Shown here: positions 1 through 8,783 of the stretch, piece after piece
How positions within the stretch are numbered: position 1 is the stretch's first letter
How the letters are laid out: the number at the start of each line of letters is the position of its first letter
NCBI RefSeq assembly: GCF_023073415.1
Contig: NZ_JADPJL010000012.1
Coordinates: 248,001-312,000, forward strand
DNA from: Bradyrhizobium sp. 190
GTDB taxonomy: Bacteria; Pseudomonadota; Alphaproteobacteria; Rhizobiales; Xanthobacteraceae
Direction of reading: 5' to 3'
Length of the DNA stretch: 64,000 nt
Program-made: the position numbers and the translations under genes
Notes under the pieces: generated by a model
The model's database searches: none
Told to the model about the DNA's origin: nothing
What the model saw: the letters and a program-made list of their open reading frames with translations, nothing else

Positions 1-752
1 TTGCTGGCGATGCCGACCACCACGACGCGGTTGTCGATTTCGGTAGTGTACATGCCGAGCCACGGCCGCGCCGGCTTGTTGACGCGGCCGAATTTCCTGA
101 TGTCGTCGAGCGCGGGCTTTAGCAGATCGATCGGAACGATCATGTTGACGTGCTCGGCCTTGCCCTCGCGCTCGCGCTCGAGCTGCAGCGAGCCGATGCC
201 GATCAGTTCGCCGCGGCTCGAGATCAGTCCGGTGCCGCCCCAATTGGGATGGGCGGGGTGGGTGAAGATCGCCTCATCCAGCAGATATTCCCAATAGCCG
301 GCGAATTCCTGCTTGGCCGCGATCTGGCTTGCCACCGAGCGCGTGCGCCCGCCGGCGCCGCCGACCACCACGCGGTCGCCGACTTGCGTGGCCACGGAAG
401 AACCGAGCGGCAGCGGCTCGAGATCGAGGTCGCCAAGCGCCTGCACCAGGCCGAAGCCGGATTCGAAATCGAAGCCGAGCGTGTGGCCTTCCACGACGCG
501 GCCGTCACCGCGATGCAGCCACACCGCTTCGGCCTCGGTGATGAGATAGCCGATGGTCAGCACCAGCCCGTCATCGATCACGACGCCATTGCCGGCGCGT
601 TCGGTGCCAAGCGTCTCCGCGCTGAAGGCGTCAGATGGAATGATCGAATGCAGCCCGACCACCGACGACAGGGCTTTGTCGAGGTCGAAAGCGTAGTCGC
701 CCGGGCGCGGCTGGTTTGCGGGCGGCACTCTCCATTCGGTCAACGAGGGCAT
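1..752 (-). CDS. S1C (DegP/HtrA-like) trypsin-fold protein without catalytic triad, C-terminus cut by window edge
   Basis: About 250 residues are visible, starting at ATG 752 (MPSLTEW) and running off the left end. The trypsin-fold landmarks are all present but altered. The usual LTxAHV histidine block reads LTIGYL, with Tyr69 at the His position. The DxDLALL block reads ESGFGLV, with Gly99 at the Asp position. The GNSGGP serine block reads PNWGGTG, with Trp171 at the Ser position. A PDZ domain would be expected after the RPWLGMYTTE segment at the cut end, as in HtrA proteins. No signal peptide is visible. The fold assignment comes from motif spacing. Loss of all three catalytic residues implies a non-proteolytic role such as binding or scaffolding, which is inference. 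Confidence 0.8.
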   Translation of the reverse strand, partial: MPSLTEWRVPPANQPRPGDYAFDLDKALSSVVGLHSIIPSDAFSAETLGTERAGNGVVIDDGLVLTIGYLITEAEAVWLHRGDGRVVEGHTLGFDFESGFGLVQALGDLDLEPLPLGSSVATQVGDRVVVGGAGGRTRSVASQIAAKQEFAGYWEYLLDEAIFTHPAHPNWGGTGLISSRGELIGIGSLQLEREREGKAEHVNMIVPIDLLKPALDDIRKFGRVNKPARPWLGMYTTEIDNRVVVVGIAS

Positions 753-912
753 GGATGGTCTCCTGGCGAGCCGGCGCGCTTCAAGGCGAGGAGCGCGCGG
801 GGAATTCATGACAATCTATGCTGCAAACGGCCGTCTTGAAAGTGTCCCCCAAAATGGGCCGCCATGCGACTCATAAGAGGGCAGATTCACAATGTTCCGT
901 CGCAATCGAGGA

Positions 913-2430
913 TCATTCCGCGTTCGCCCGCGCCCGGGCCGGCATGATCCGGAAATCGCGGTTGCCCTTCAGCCAGCCAGCGCGTTCGTCGCGCAGCAAG
1001 GTACGGCGGACCTTGCCGGAATCGTCGCGCAGGCCGACGCCGGTGACCTCGAAGCTTTCCGGATGCTTGTAGCGGCTGAGCCGGTCGGCCAGGAACGCGG
1101 CCATGCCATCGGCAACCGCCTGCGCATCCGTGCTGCCGTCGAGTTCGAGAATGGCGTGCACACGCTGCCCGAATTCCGGATCGGGCAGGCCTACGACGAC
1201 GCAGGAGCGCACCTCGGGATGTTCCGTCACCGCGGCCTCGACTTCCGCCGGATAGATATTCGCGCCGCCGCGCAGGATCATGTCGGCGAGGCGGTCGCTG
1301 AGATAGAGATAGCCTTCCGCATCGAGCCGGCCGATATCGCCGAGCGATTCCCAGCCGTCGGCTCGGCGCTTCGGCTCGGCGCCGAGATAGTGATAGGTGG
1401 AGCCGGCGCCGTCATTGGGCAGGAAATAGATCTCGCCGGTTTCGCCAGTGGCGACCTCGTTGCCGTCTTCGCCGATGATGCGCAGGCGCGCGGTTTCGCC
1501 GATCTTGCCGACCGAGCCGCGGTGTTCGAGCCATTCAACGCCCGATATGATCGTGGCGCCCTGGGCTTCGGTGCCGCCATAGAGTTCGTAGATGCGCTCG
1601 GGCCCCAGCCACTCGATCCATTTTTCCTTCAGCCATGGCGGCATCGGCGCGGCCATATGAAACACGATCTGCAGGCTCGACAAGTCGTAGCGGTTGCGCA
1701 CCTCGTCGGGCAGCGCCCAGATCCGGTGCATCATGGTGGGCACGAAATTGACCCACTGTACCCGGCTGGCCCCGATCAGGCGCAAGCATTCCTCGGCGTC
1801 GAATTTGACGAGGCCGGTGACGCGGCCGCCGTTGAACAGCGCGGTGTGCGAAACGATGAAGGGGGCGTTGTGGTAGAGCGGGCCGGGGTTGAGCAGGGAA
1901 GCGCCGAGCGGCATGCCGAGCGCCGCCGGTCCTGCGGTATCGACCACGGCGGGCTTGTGATCGAGGATCACTTTCGGCCGACCGGTCGAGCCGCCACTGG
2001 TCATCGCTTTCCAGTAGCGCGCCACCGGATTGTTCACCGGTTCGTCCGAGACACCTTCGGGGACGAAATCGGCCGGCAGTGAGTTGGGCGCGTTCCAGTC
2101 GGGTTGGCCGCCGACCACCAGCGATGGCTTGAGGATGTCGAGCACGGCGGCAGCCTCGCCGCGCGGGAGCCGCCAGGTCAGCGACGTCGGCGTAGCGCCA
2201 CATTTCCACACTGCAAAAGTGGTCTCGAAAAACACATTGCTGTTGGGCAGCCCGATGGCGACGAAATCGCCAGGCTTGACGCCCTTCGCGGCGAAGGCAC
2301 GCGCGCGCCGGTTGGCGTTGCGTTCGAGCTGCTCCCAGGTGATGGCATCGGCGCCGTGACTGACTGCGATGGTGTCCTTCGGTTTTCGTTCGGCATACCA
2401 GCGCGGCACGTCGGCGATAGGAATGAGCAT
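913..2430 (-). CDS. AMP-dependent acyl-CoA synthetase/ligase
   Basis: This 505-residue member of the ANL superfamily activates a carboxylic acid as acyl-adenylate and transfers it to CoA. The phosphate-binding loop SGGSTGRPK is at residues 145-153, the YELYGGTE adenine motif follows mid-protein, then the GDIGRLD hinge region and RGGANIYP. The adenylation lysine lies near residue 473 in DDSGKVRRT. I chose ATG 2430 (MLIPIADVPRW) because family alignment begins there; the open frame extends upstream without a plausible signal. It stands alone between the pseudoprotease and a small secreted protein, so the substrate (fatty, aromatic or other acid) cannot be told from context. A second, distinct ligase lies at 11947-13473. 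Confidence 0.9.
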   Translation of the reverse strand: MLIPIADVPRWYAERKPKDTIAVSHGADAITWEQLERNANRRARAFAAKGVKPGDFVAIGLPNSNVFFETTFAVWKCGATPTSLTWRLPRGEAAAVLDILKPSLVVGGQPDWNAPNSLPADFVPEGVSDEPVNNPVARYWKAMTSGGSTGRPKVILDHKPAVVDTAGPAALGMPLGASLLNPGPLYHNAPFIVSHTALFNGGRVTGLVKFDAEECLRLIGASRVQWVNFVPTMMHRIWALPDEVRNRYDLSSLQIVFHMAAPMPPWLKEKWIEWLGPERIYELYGGTEAQGATIISGVEWLEHRGSVGKIGETARLRIIGEDGNEVATGETGEIYFLPNDGAGSTYHYLGAEPKRRADGWESLGDIGRLDAEGYLYLSDRLADMILRGGANIYPAEVEAAVTEHPEVRSCVVVGLPDPEFGQRVHAILELDGSTDAQAVADGMAAFLADRLSRYKHPESFEVTGVGLRDDSGKVRRTLLRDERAGWLKGNRDFRIMPARARANAE

Positions 2431-2782
2431 GGGGCGTTTCCGTTGGGGGCGTTGATGTCGCTCTTGCGTTCTGACGAGGCGGGCGCCTCGAAAGTATCGT
2501 GACAGAATTAGATGGCTGGGTGAAGTGAGCGTGTGCCTTCGCATGTGGGACCGGCGCGCAATGACGACATGGCGCTACGCCGGATGGAGTGCGGGCGGCG
2601 TTACGCTCACCAGCACCAATCAACTGGTCGCAGGACTTGTCGGCACCTGGATCACGCCAAGGCAGCCGGGTGGTTCAGGTGGTGATGGCGACGATGCAGG
2701 CTTGAAGCTGTGCTGGGCGGCGTTCCGTACCGACCCAATGACAGTGACCGATAGGATCCGTCGGTTCATCGCCGCAGACACA
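2431..2782. other. Gap between acyl-CoA ligase and small secreted protein, no gene seen
   Basis: The open frames here have no ribosome binding site and no recognisable domain. I see no RNA gene or repeat. Confidence 0.5.
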
Positions 2783-3109
2783 TCAGCGCTTTTCTGCTCC
2801 GTGCAGTCGCATTTCCATGACGTTTACGGACAGACGATCGACATAGTATCGCTCAGCCGCTTCGATGTACTGCTCCCCAAAGGCGGCGCCTTCGACCTGC
2901 ACAATAGCTTGGGAGGCTTTCGTTTTCTCGTCGTGGCAGGCCAGCGCCGCCAGGCGTGCGACTACGGGAGCACTTTCGGAGCTCTTGGAATATCGAACGG
3001 CTGCCGCGTCGGCGCAGGCTCGCCATTTCTCGATGGCCGGCTTCCACTCTTGCGCGGGCGCGGCCGTGGAGATCAGGGATCCTAACGCAAATACCAATAG
3101 CGTGCGCAT
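2783..3109 (-). CDS. Small secreted protein of unknown function
   Basis: This 108-residue protein starts at ATG 3109 (MRTLLVFALG), preceded by a GGGAG ribosome binding site. It has a clear Sec signal peptide, with cleavage likely after the AAPAQ region near residue 19. The mature part is helical, with two cysteines (CADAAA and ALACHDEK) that could pair in the periplasm. No family is recognised. The gene is read toward the acyl-CoA ligase after a 350-base gap, so it is probably its own transcript. The calls for secretion and the start are good; the function is unknown. Confidence 0.7.
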   Translation of the reverse strand: MRTLLVFALGSLISTAAPAQEWKPAIEKWRACADAAAVRYSKSSESAPVVARLAALACHDEKTKASQAIVQVEGAAFGEQYIEAAERYYVDRLSVNVMEMRLHGAEKR

Positions 3110-3276
3110 GATCGCCGCTCCCGACGTTGTGGACTGCGCTTCGCCTCTCGCGTGTCTGGTGAGTATAGCCCAACCCGGTTCGTCGGGTAGGTGCGATTTG
3201 TGCCAAACTTTGGGACCAACATCTCTCGCCGATCCGCGCGAACCGCTCGACTTCCCCACCGAAGGCCGGCTGAAAC

Positions 3277-3834
3277 TTACGGATCGAGCTCGGTGTCCCA
3301 ATAAAGATAATCCAGCCAGCTATCGTGCAGGTAGTTCGGCGGAAACAATCGCCCGTTCCGATGCAACTGATGCACCGTCGGTGCGAACGGATGTTGCCTT
3401 GGAAACATCCGCGCCTGCTGCGGCGTCAGATTGCCCTTGCGCAGATTGCACGGCGAGCAGGCTGCGACGACATTTTCCCAGGTGGTTTGGCCGCCCTTGC
3501 TGCGCGGGATGATGTGATCGAAGGTGAGGTCGTCATGCGCGTGGCAGTACTGGCAGACGAATCGGTCGCGCAGGAAGACGTTGAACCGGGTGAAGGCGGG
3601 ATGCGTGCTCGGTTTGACGAACGACTTCAGCGACACCACGCTCGGAAGCTGGATCTCGAAGCTCGGACTGTGCACCGCGCGGTCGTAGTGCTCGACAATG
3701 TTGACGCGATCGAGAAACACCGCCTTGATCGCGTCCTGCCACGACCAGAGAGACAGCGGGTAGTAACTCAGCGGCCGGAAATCCGCGTTCAGCACCAGTA
3801 CCGGCCAACCGCCCTGCGAGACATGTGCGTTCAA
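3277..3834 (-). CDS. HNH endonuclease family protein
   Basis: This 185-residue HNH nuclease-type protein has the zinc knuckle pairs Cys94/Cys97 (FVCQYC) and Cys126/Cys129 (ACSPCN). The catalytic DH is at residues 106-107 (FDHIIPRSKGG) and Asn121 follows in WENVV. The N-terminal 85 residues carry the conserved NADFRPLSYYPLS segment typical of the stand-alone bacterial HNH proteins found across alphaproteobacteria. The start is a TTG at 3834, supported by AGGAG six bases upstream; no in-frame ATG lies nearby. No restriction or phage partner is adjacent, so it is likely a housekeeping nuclease whose substrate is not known. Confidence 0.9.
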   Translation of the reverse strand: MNAHVSQGGWPVLVLNADFRPLSYYPLSLWSWQDAIKAVFLDRVNIVEHYDRAVHSPSFEIQLPSVVSLKSFVKPSTHPAFTRFNVFLRDRFVCQYCHAHDDLTFDHIIPRSKGGQTTWENVVAACSPCNLRKGNLTPQQARMFPRQHPFAPTVHQLHRNGRLFPPNYLHDSWLDYLYWDTELDP

Positions 3835-4134
3835 GTAACGCTCCTGACCCCCATGTTAGCTGCGAAGCAGCATGCGCCTGCATACTACAGGCAGCGTGAC
3901 GGGATTGTGAAGAGCGTTCCGGGGCTTATCCAGCGAAGGGAACGAGGGTCCACCGACCGGTGCCCGGAAAAAGCCTCGGTTCCTCACTTCGGCCATGCCG
4001 GATGTTTCTCAGTCAACCCATCGTGATAGGGGGCGGGACAGGCGATCTGCGCTCTGACGAGATGCAGGCACTCGCTTTCGATGGCTTCACGCAGGAGGCC
4101 TGAGTGACGAAGGTGGCTATCGTCGTATTGGCGT
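3835..4134. other. Gap between lysE-type gene and HNH gene, nothing identified
   Basis: About 300 bases with no credible coding frame, RNA gene or palindrome. It contains the upstream region of the HNH gene at its left end and the downstream region of the LysE gene at its right end. Confidence 0.5.
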
Positions 4135-4764
4135 CTATGGCTTTGCGGCGCTGGTGACGAGCTTCAGACCCAGACCGAACATGACGGCGCCAGCCGCTCG
4201 ATCAACCCAGGATTTGTACGACAGATAAGCCCGTTGCGGGCCTGACGACGAGAAGAGAAGGGCGACCAATGCATACCAGGCGGTCTCGACGAGAAACACG
4301 GCTGCAAGCAGCGCGGCAGCAAACCCCAGCGAAAAGGACGCGGGGAGAAAAGCGGCGAACACGCTTGCATAGACGATGGCGGTCTTCGGGTTGCTTAGCT
4401 GTGTTGTGAGGCCCAGCCAGAATGCACCAACGGGCCGGCTGCCTTTGCCGCTATCGGCTGTGGCCGCGAGAGGCTGCGGCGCAGATGTGAATATGAGAAA
4501 ACCGAGATAGCAAAGGTATAGACCGCCGAGGACCTTGAGCCCTGCATAGAGTGCCGGCACGGCCAGCAGCACGCTCTGCAGCCCGAGCAGAGCAGCCGCC
4601 CCGAAGATGGCTCCCCCTGCGCCCATGCCCAACGCGGTGGCAAGCGCGCGGATTCTGCTGGATGCGACAGCCACGCGGGCCACCATCACGAAGCTGGGCC
4701 CGGGGCTGATCACCCCAACGCTGAGCGCGGCGACGATGCTGGCGAGCGCTGCAAGTTCTTGCAT
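4135..4764 (-). CDS. LysE/RhtB family amino-acid exporter
   Basis: This 209-residue inner-membrane protein of the LysE translocator family exports amino acids or related metabolites. It has the family N-terminal signature SVGVISPGPSFVMVARVA at residues 15-32, then several hydrophobic segments and the conserved NPKTAIVYAS motif near residue 125. The length is typical. The start at ATG 4764 has a strong GGAGG site seven bases upstream. The NTF2-like gene lies 48 bases upstream on the same strand and may be co-transcribed. Substrate is not predictable. Confidence 0.9.
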   Translation of the reverse strand: MQELAALASIVAALSVGVISPGPSFVMVARVAVASSRIRALATALGMGAGGAIFGAAALLGLQSVLLAVPALYAGLKVLGGLYLCYLGFLIFTSAPQPLAATADSGKGSRPVGAFWLGLTTQLSNPKTAIVYASVFAAFLPASFSLGFAAALLAAVFLVETAWYALVALLFSSSGPQRAYLSYKSWVDRAAGAVMFGLGLKLVTSAAKP

Positions 4765-4812
4765 TGTGATCCTCCGGGGTGGCTTGCACGGGCTTGAGTG
4801 TAACGGGCTGGG

Positions 4813-5238
4813 CTACTCGGTGTGTGGCGGGGCGTCGACCGCCCAGTTCGGATCGGCGCCGAACGGATGATCCATGAAAAACACCCAGCTGCCGTCGGGC
4901 ATCCGACGGTGAACCTCCATGCCATGGTGATGCACCTCGGTCGGCTTGCCGCTTTCGTCGATGCCCTTGATCAGCCACTGCGACCGCGTCATCGCAAAAT
5001 CGCCGGAGACCGTCGTGTGGTGGGTCACGACATCCATGTGCGGCTTCAATCCGACATAGGCGGCCATCGTCTGGCGGATGCCGTCCGCGCCCCGCGCAAT
5101 GCTGCTGCCGCCATGGACTTCGTCGACCTGAACGATCGAGGCGTCGGGGTGGTACATCGCGGCCGCGGCATCGACGTCCTGCGCATTGAACGCGCGTGCC
5201 AGCCAGAGATTGCAAAGTTCGGGGGACGGAGCTCCCAT
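4813..5238 (-). CDS. NTF2-like (SnoaL-type) protein
   Basis: This 141-residue single-domain protein of the NTF2-like alpha+beta barrel superfamily begins LCNLWLARAFNAQDVDAAAAMYHPDA, the usual opening helix and DP-strand pattern. It ends with the GSWVFFMDHPFG strand. Such proteins are small hydrolases, isomerases or ligand binders; the catalytic residues vary and the substrate is unknown. The start at ATG 5238 follows GGGAG. It is divergent from the LysR gene at 5446, and with the LysE exporter behind it forms a plausible LysR-controlled unit. That link is inferred from arrangement only. Confidence 0.8.
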   Translation of the reverse strand: MGAPSPELCNLWLARAFNAQDVDAAAAMYHPDASIVQVDEVHGGSSIARGADGIRQTMAAYVGLKPHMDVVTHHTTVSGDFAMTRSQWLIKGIDESGKPTEVHHHGMEVHRRMPDGSWVFFMDHPFGADPNWAVDAPPHTE

Positions 5239-5445
5239 GGCTCAACTCCCATGTTCAGGGTTGATCGATCAGCGAATTGACGCAGCCGCCTCATGCGTCG
5301 GCGCAAAGCAGTGCCGGCGTCATGATGTGTTCCCTCATCTCGCTTTTGCGTTGCTCGGACAGGTAACGTCTGGCGGCGCGGAAAGCACGTTGGAAATACG
5401 CCAGCGCGGCTTGCGAAACTGCAAGGAACTCCTAGCTCTGCAGCC

Positions 5446-6369
5446 ATGGAGGACTGGAACGAGCCCCAACTCGTGTTGGCGGTGCATCGGGCAAGCAGCC
5501 TCACCGGTGCCGCCAAGGCGCTTGATATCGACCATTCGACCGCGTTCCGGCGTTTGAATGCGCTGGAAACGCGGCTCGGCGTTCGCCTGTTCGAACGGCT
5601 TCCCGGCGGCGCATACCAGGCGACGCCGGCGGGCGAGCGGATGGCTTCAGCGGCTGAGCGGATGGAGGATGAGGCGCTCGCCCTCGACCGCGACATTGCC
5701 GGCCGCGACCACCGTCTCTCCGGCCGCCTGCGCGTAACCTCCTCGGAGACGCTGGCGTACCGAAAGCTGACCAGCCATCTCGCAACGTTCCGGCAAACCC
5801 ATCCCGGCATCGTCGTCGAACTCGTGGTCGACAATCGCGTGCTCAACCTCTCGCGCCGCGAGGCCGATATTGCGCTTCGCCCGATGCGGCCGAAGGAGGG
5901 GGATCTCTGGGGCCGCAAGCTCGCCGACGTTGCCTGGACCGTCTATGGCGTTGTTCACTATCTCGAAGAGAGCGGCGGGGCTGTTTCATCCCCGGAAGAT
6001 CTCGGCCGCCGCGCGCTGATCGGATGGGAGGATACGGCTGCCGGTATCAAGGCCGCGGATTGGCTGAATCGAACGGTGCCGGGTGACGCCTTCGTTTATC
6101 GGACCAACAGCCTCGTCAATCAGTTCATCGCCGCGAAGGCTGGCATCGGTCTCGCACTTCTGCCCTGCTATCTCGGCGACGAAGATGCCGACCTCGTCCG
6201 CGCGCTGCCCGGTCCGGTGCCGGACCTGGCTGGTGAACTCTGGATCGTGACCCACGCGGACCTCAAACGTACCGCGCGGGTCCGCGCCTTCTTCGATCTC
6301 GTTGGAGAGGGCCTTGCCCGTGAGCACAATCTGTTCGACGGGCGAGTCCGATCCCGCCCTTCCGCCTAG
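5446..6369 (+). CDS. LysR-family transcriptional regulator
   Basis: This 307-residue regulator has an N-terminal winged helix-turn-helix (residues 1-60, LTGAAKALDIDHSTAFRRLNALETRLGVRLFERL) and a C-terminal periplasmic-binding-like effector domain. The gene is divergent from the NTF2-like/LysE pair with about 207 bases between them, the classic LysR layout, so that pair is the most likely target. Its last four bases overlap the end of the convergent NHL gene. The effector is unknown. A second LysR lies at 15885. Confidence 0.92.
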   Translation: MEDWNEPQLVLAVHRASSLTGAAKALDIDHSTAFRRLNALETRLGVRLFERLPGGAYQATPAGERMASAAERMEDEALALDRDIAGRDHRLSGRLRVTSSETLAYRKLTSHLATFRQTHPGIVVELVVDNRVLNLSRREADIALRPMRPKEGDLWGRKLADVAWTVYGVVHYLEESGGAVSSPEDLGRRALIGWEDTAAGIKAADWLNRTVPGDAFVYRTNSLVNQFIAAKAGIGLALLPCYLGDEDADLVRALPGPVPDLAGELWIVTHADLKRTARVRAFFDLVGEGLAREHNLFDGRVRSRPSA

Positions 6370-7334
6370 ATTTTCTCCAGCTTCTGCAGGCAACGCGTCA
6401 CCGCGACCTCCGGCGGCATCGGCGTATCCGGAAAGCTGGTCTTCCAGTCGGTGACGCCGACCTCGCCGATATAGATATCTCCCTTCGAATCCATCGCGAT
6501 GCCGTGCGGCGCGAGGAATTTGCCGGCCTCCAGCCCCGGGCCGTTCTCGCCGCCGAGTCGGGCGATGCGCTTGCCTTTCGAATCGACGATCGAAAGCCGA
6601 GGGCCGAGATTGGGCACCTTGCGATTGACCGCCATGCCGGGGCCGAGTTCGCCGACGATGAACGTGGGCTGCTTGCCGCCGCAGCGGCACAGCGCGCAGG
6701 GCCGGTGCAGAAAGTTCCACTGCGTCTCATACTTGCCGTTGCCGTCGAACACCTGCACGCGGTGGTTTTCGCGGTCGGCGACATAGACCCAGCCGTCGGC
6801 ATCGGTAGCGATGTTGTGGACGATGTTGAACTGGCCGGGATCGGTGCCGGGCTCGCCCCAGGTCTTGAGCAGCTTTCCGTCGGGCGAATATTTGTGGACG
6901 CAGGCATTGCCGTAGCCGTCCGAGACATAGATCTCGCCCTTCGGCGACAGCGCCGTATGGGTGCAGCGATGGAACGGCTCGCCGCTCATGAACGGCGCGG
7001 GCTTGTTCGGAATGCCGATCGTCAGCAGCACCTTGCCGTCGGTCGTGCACTTGCGCACGGTATGGTCGCCGTCATCGGTGCAATAGAGATTGTCGTCGGC
7101 GTCGATGTGTAAACCGTGCGCGCGGTTGAACAGGCCTTCGCCCCAGCTCGTGATGAAATTGCCCTCGCGGTCCAGCACCACCATCGGATGGTCGCCGCGG
7201 TTGAACACGTAGATGCGGTCCTTGCTGTCGACCGCGACGGAAGCCGCGTCGGTCAGGCTCCAGCCGTCCGGCAGCTTGGCCCAGTTTTCCACCACGCGGT
7301 AACGATGCTCGCCCGAGCCGAGAATGACCGACAT
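6366..7334 (-). CDS. NHL-repeat beta-propeller protein (peptidyl-alpha-hydroxyglycine lyase-like)
   Basis: This 322-residue protein is built of NHL repeats: DSKDRIYVFNRGDHPMVV, DADDNLYCTDDGDHTVRK, SPKGEIYVSDGYGNACVH, DADGWVYVADRENHRVQV and DSKGDIYIGEV are successive blades of a six-bladed propeller. The family includes peptidylglycine alpha-amidating lyase-like proteins, but many bacterial members have no proven enzyme activity. A Cys-rich turn, CALCRC, sits between blades four and five and may bind metal. The start at ATG 7334 follows GGGAGAA. No signal peptide is visible. Isolated and convergent with the LysR gene. Confidence 0.85.
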   Translation of the reverse strand: MSVILGSGEHRYRVVENWAKLPDGWSLTDAASVAVDSKDRIYVFNRGDHPMVVLDREGNFITSWGEGLFNRAHGLHIDADDNLYCTDDGDHTVRKCTTDGKVLLTIGIPNKPAPFMSGEPFHRCTHTALSPKGEIYVSDGYGNACVHKYSPDGKLLKTWGEPGTDPGQFNIVHNIATDADGWVYVADRENHRVQVFDGNGKYETQWNFLHRPCALCRCGGKQPTFIVGELGPGMAVNRKVPNLGPRLSIVDSKGKRIARLGGENGPGLEAGKFLAPHGIAMDSKGDIYIGEVGVTDWKTSFPDTPMPPEVAVTRCLQKLEKI

Positions 7335-7673
7335 GCGTTTCTCCCCATTTGGTATTCTGTTGGCGGGAGTGTTGCAGAGACCTGTCCGAAGCACGAGGGG
7401 GATTTGCGCATGGCGCCGCGACGCGTAGCGCCAGCCGCAGCTTCAGATCGATGGCGGGCGGGCGGCTCGCCACGGAGTTGGATGCCTGTCGCAAGCTTCC
7501 TCCCAGCGTCCTCCCGATGGCTTCGAATATTGCGGCAAATTTAGTTGGGAAGAAAGCGGGGCGGGATAAGATCGGGCATTTCACCCGGCTGATCCAGGGA
7601 AAGCTGCCGTTTCGGGAGGGCTATGGATCGGGCGGTATCGCGGCGAAGTAAGGCAGCAGTTCCGAGGTGATCC
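7335..7673. other. Divergent intergenic region, no gene seen
   Basis: About 340 bases separate the divergent NHL and secreted-protein genes. It must hold promoters for both, but I cannot pick convincing -35/-10 pairs, and I see no repeat or RNA. Confidence 0.4.
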
Positions 7674-8198
7674 ATGCGCCACATCGCCCTTGTCCTCGCG
7701 CCGGCCATCATGCTTGCAGCGCTCGCGGCGGCTAGGGCTGCCGAGACGGCCGCGTCGCCTCCGGTCAAGATCGCCGTGTTTCCGTTCGAACTGGAGGATT
7801 TCAGCGCCGGGGCTGCCTACGTAGCTCCTGACGACATCGACCGCGAGCAATTGCGGTTTTCGACGGAGGAAGCGCGTCGGCTGATCGCGGCATCGGGGCG
7901 CTATCAACTGGTCGACGTCAGCGCCGTGAACGAAGAGGCGGCGAAGGCAGGCAAGTTGCGGGAGTGCGCGGGCTGCGACGCCAAGATCGCCGCGGGCCTT
8001 AGCGCCGATCAGTCGATGATTGGAATCGTCACCCGTATCACCCGGACGGAATACGCCGTGACTTACAGGATTCGCAATGCCCGGTCCGGGGCGCTCGTGG
8101 ATGTCAAGCAGACCGACCTGCGGATGGGCGCCAATGTGGCCTGGAGCCGCGGGGCGCGGTGGCTGATCGAAAACCGTCTGCTGGAGCAGGTGAAATAG
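7674..8198 (+). CDS. Secreted protein, DUF3280/DUF2380-like
   Basis: This 174-residue protein has a signal peptide (residues 1-22, ending ARAAE). The mature part begins with a strand motif VKIAVFPFELEDFSAG and continues with a helix carrying the paired cysteines CAGCD near residue 100. It resembles the small periplasmic alphaproteobacterial proteins annotated DUF3280 or DUF2380, with low certainty on the exact family. The fold looks like the nucleotide-independent alpha/beta domain seen in TolB-N or CsgG-type lipoproteins. ATG 7674 follows GAGG. The next gene starts about 50 bases on and looks like a diverged partner, so the two probably form one operon. Confidence 0.75.
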   Translation: MRHIALVLAPAIMLAALAAARAAETAASPPVKIAVFPFELEDFSAGAAYVAPDDIDREQLRFSTEEARRLIAASGRYQLVDVSAVNEEAAKAGKLRECAGCDAKIAAGLSADQSMIGIVTRITRTEYAVTYRIRNARSGALVDVKQTDLRMGANVAWSRGARWLIENRLLEQVK

Positions 8199-8246
8199 GT
8201 GCCAGAACGAAACGCACATTACGAAACGCCAAGGGAACCATTTGTG

Positions 8247-8768
8247 ATGGAAAATTTGATGAAACTGCGCATGTTGAGCCTCGCTTTGATTGCCGCCGCT
8301 GTTGTCTGCGCCTGTTCTGTCCGGCAAGGTCGGGCGCAGGCGACAACGCTCGTGTTCGCCGTCGCCGAAATCCACTATGTCGACACCTCGGGTGAGGTGA
8401 TCGATCAAAGCGCCGACCATCGCCGGCGGCTGCGCGAGTTCGAAGCCGCGTTGCGCAGCGATCTGGTAGCGAGCGGAAAGATAGCGAATGCAGCGCTTGA
8501 ATGTCCGCCAAACGCCTGCTCGGTGGGCGACATCAGTGACGGTCAACTGCTGGGCAGGGCGAAGGAGGCCGGCGCCACCCATCTATTGATTGGCCGCTTT
8601 CACAAGATGAGCACGCTGATACAGCAGGCGAAATTCGACGTCATCGATGTGAAAGCGCGGAAAGTCGTGTTCGATCGCTATATCAGCTTCCGCGGCGACA
8701 ACGACGCGGCCTGGCGCCGGGCGGAATCCTTCCTTGCCCGGCAAATCCTCGATCACGGCGAATGGTGA
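8247..8768 (+). CDS. Secreted protein, diverged paralogue of the preceding gene
   Basis: About 173 residues from ATG 8247; ATG 8259 is also possible and gives a shorter signal peptide. An AAGGGAA site lies upstream of 8247. The signal peptide ends near GRAQA. The mature part shares the plan of its neighbour: an opening strand (TTLVFAVAEIHYVDTSGEV), a helix with two cysteines (ECPPNACSVGD), then a strand-rich tail with FDRYISFRGDNDAAWRRAESFLARQIL. That tail parallels the neighbour's GANVAWSRGARWLIENRLL. The similar tails argue for an ancient tandem duplication. Function is unknown; both proteins should be periplasmic. Confidence 0.75.
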   Translation: MENLMKLRMLSLALIAAAVVCACSVRQGRAQATTLVFAVAEIHYVDTSGEVIDQSADHRRRLREFEAALRSDLVASGKIANAALECPPNACSVGDISDGQLLGRAKEAGATHLLIGRFHKMSTLIQQAKFDVIDVKARKVVFDRYISFRGDNDAAWRRAESFLARQILDHGEW

Positions 8769-8783
8769 GCGGCAGCGCTGGCG

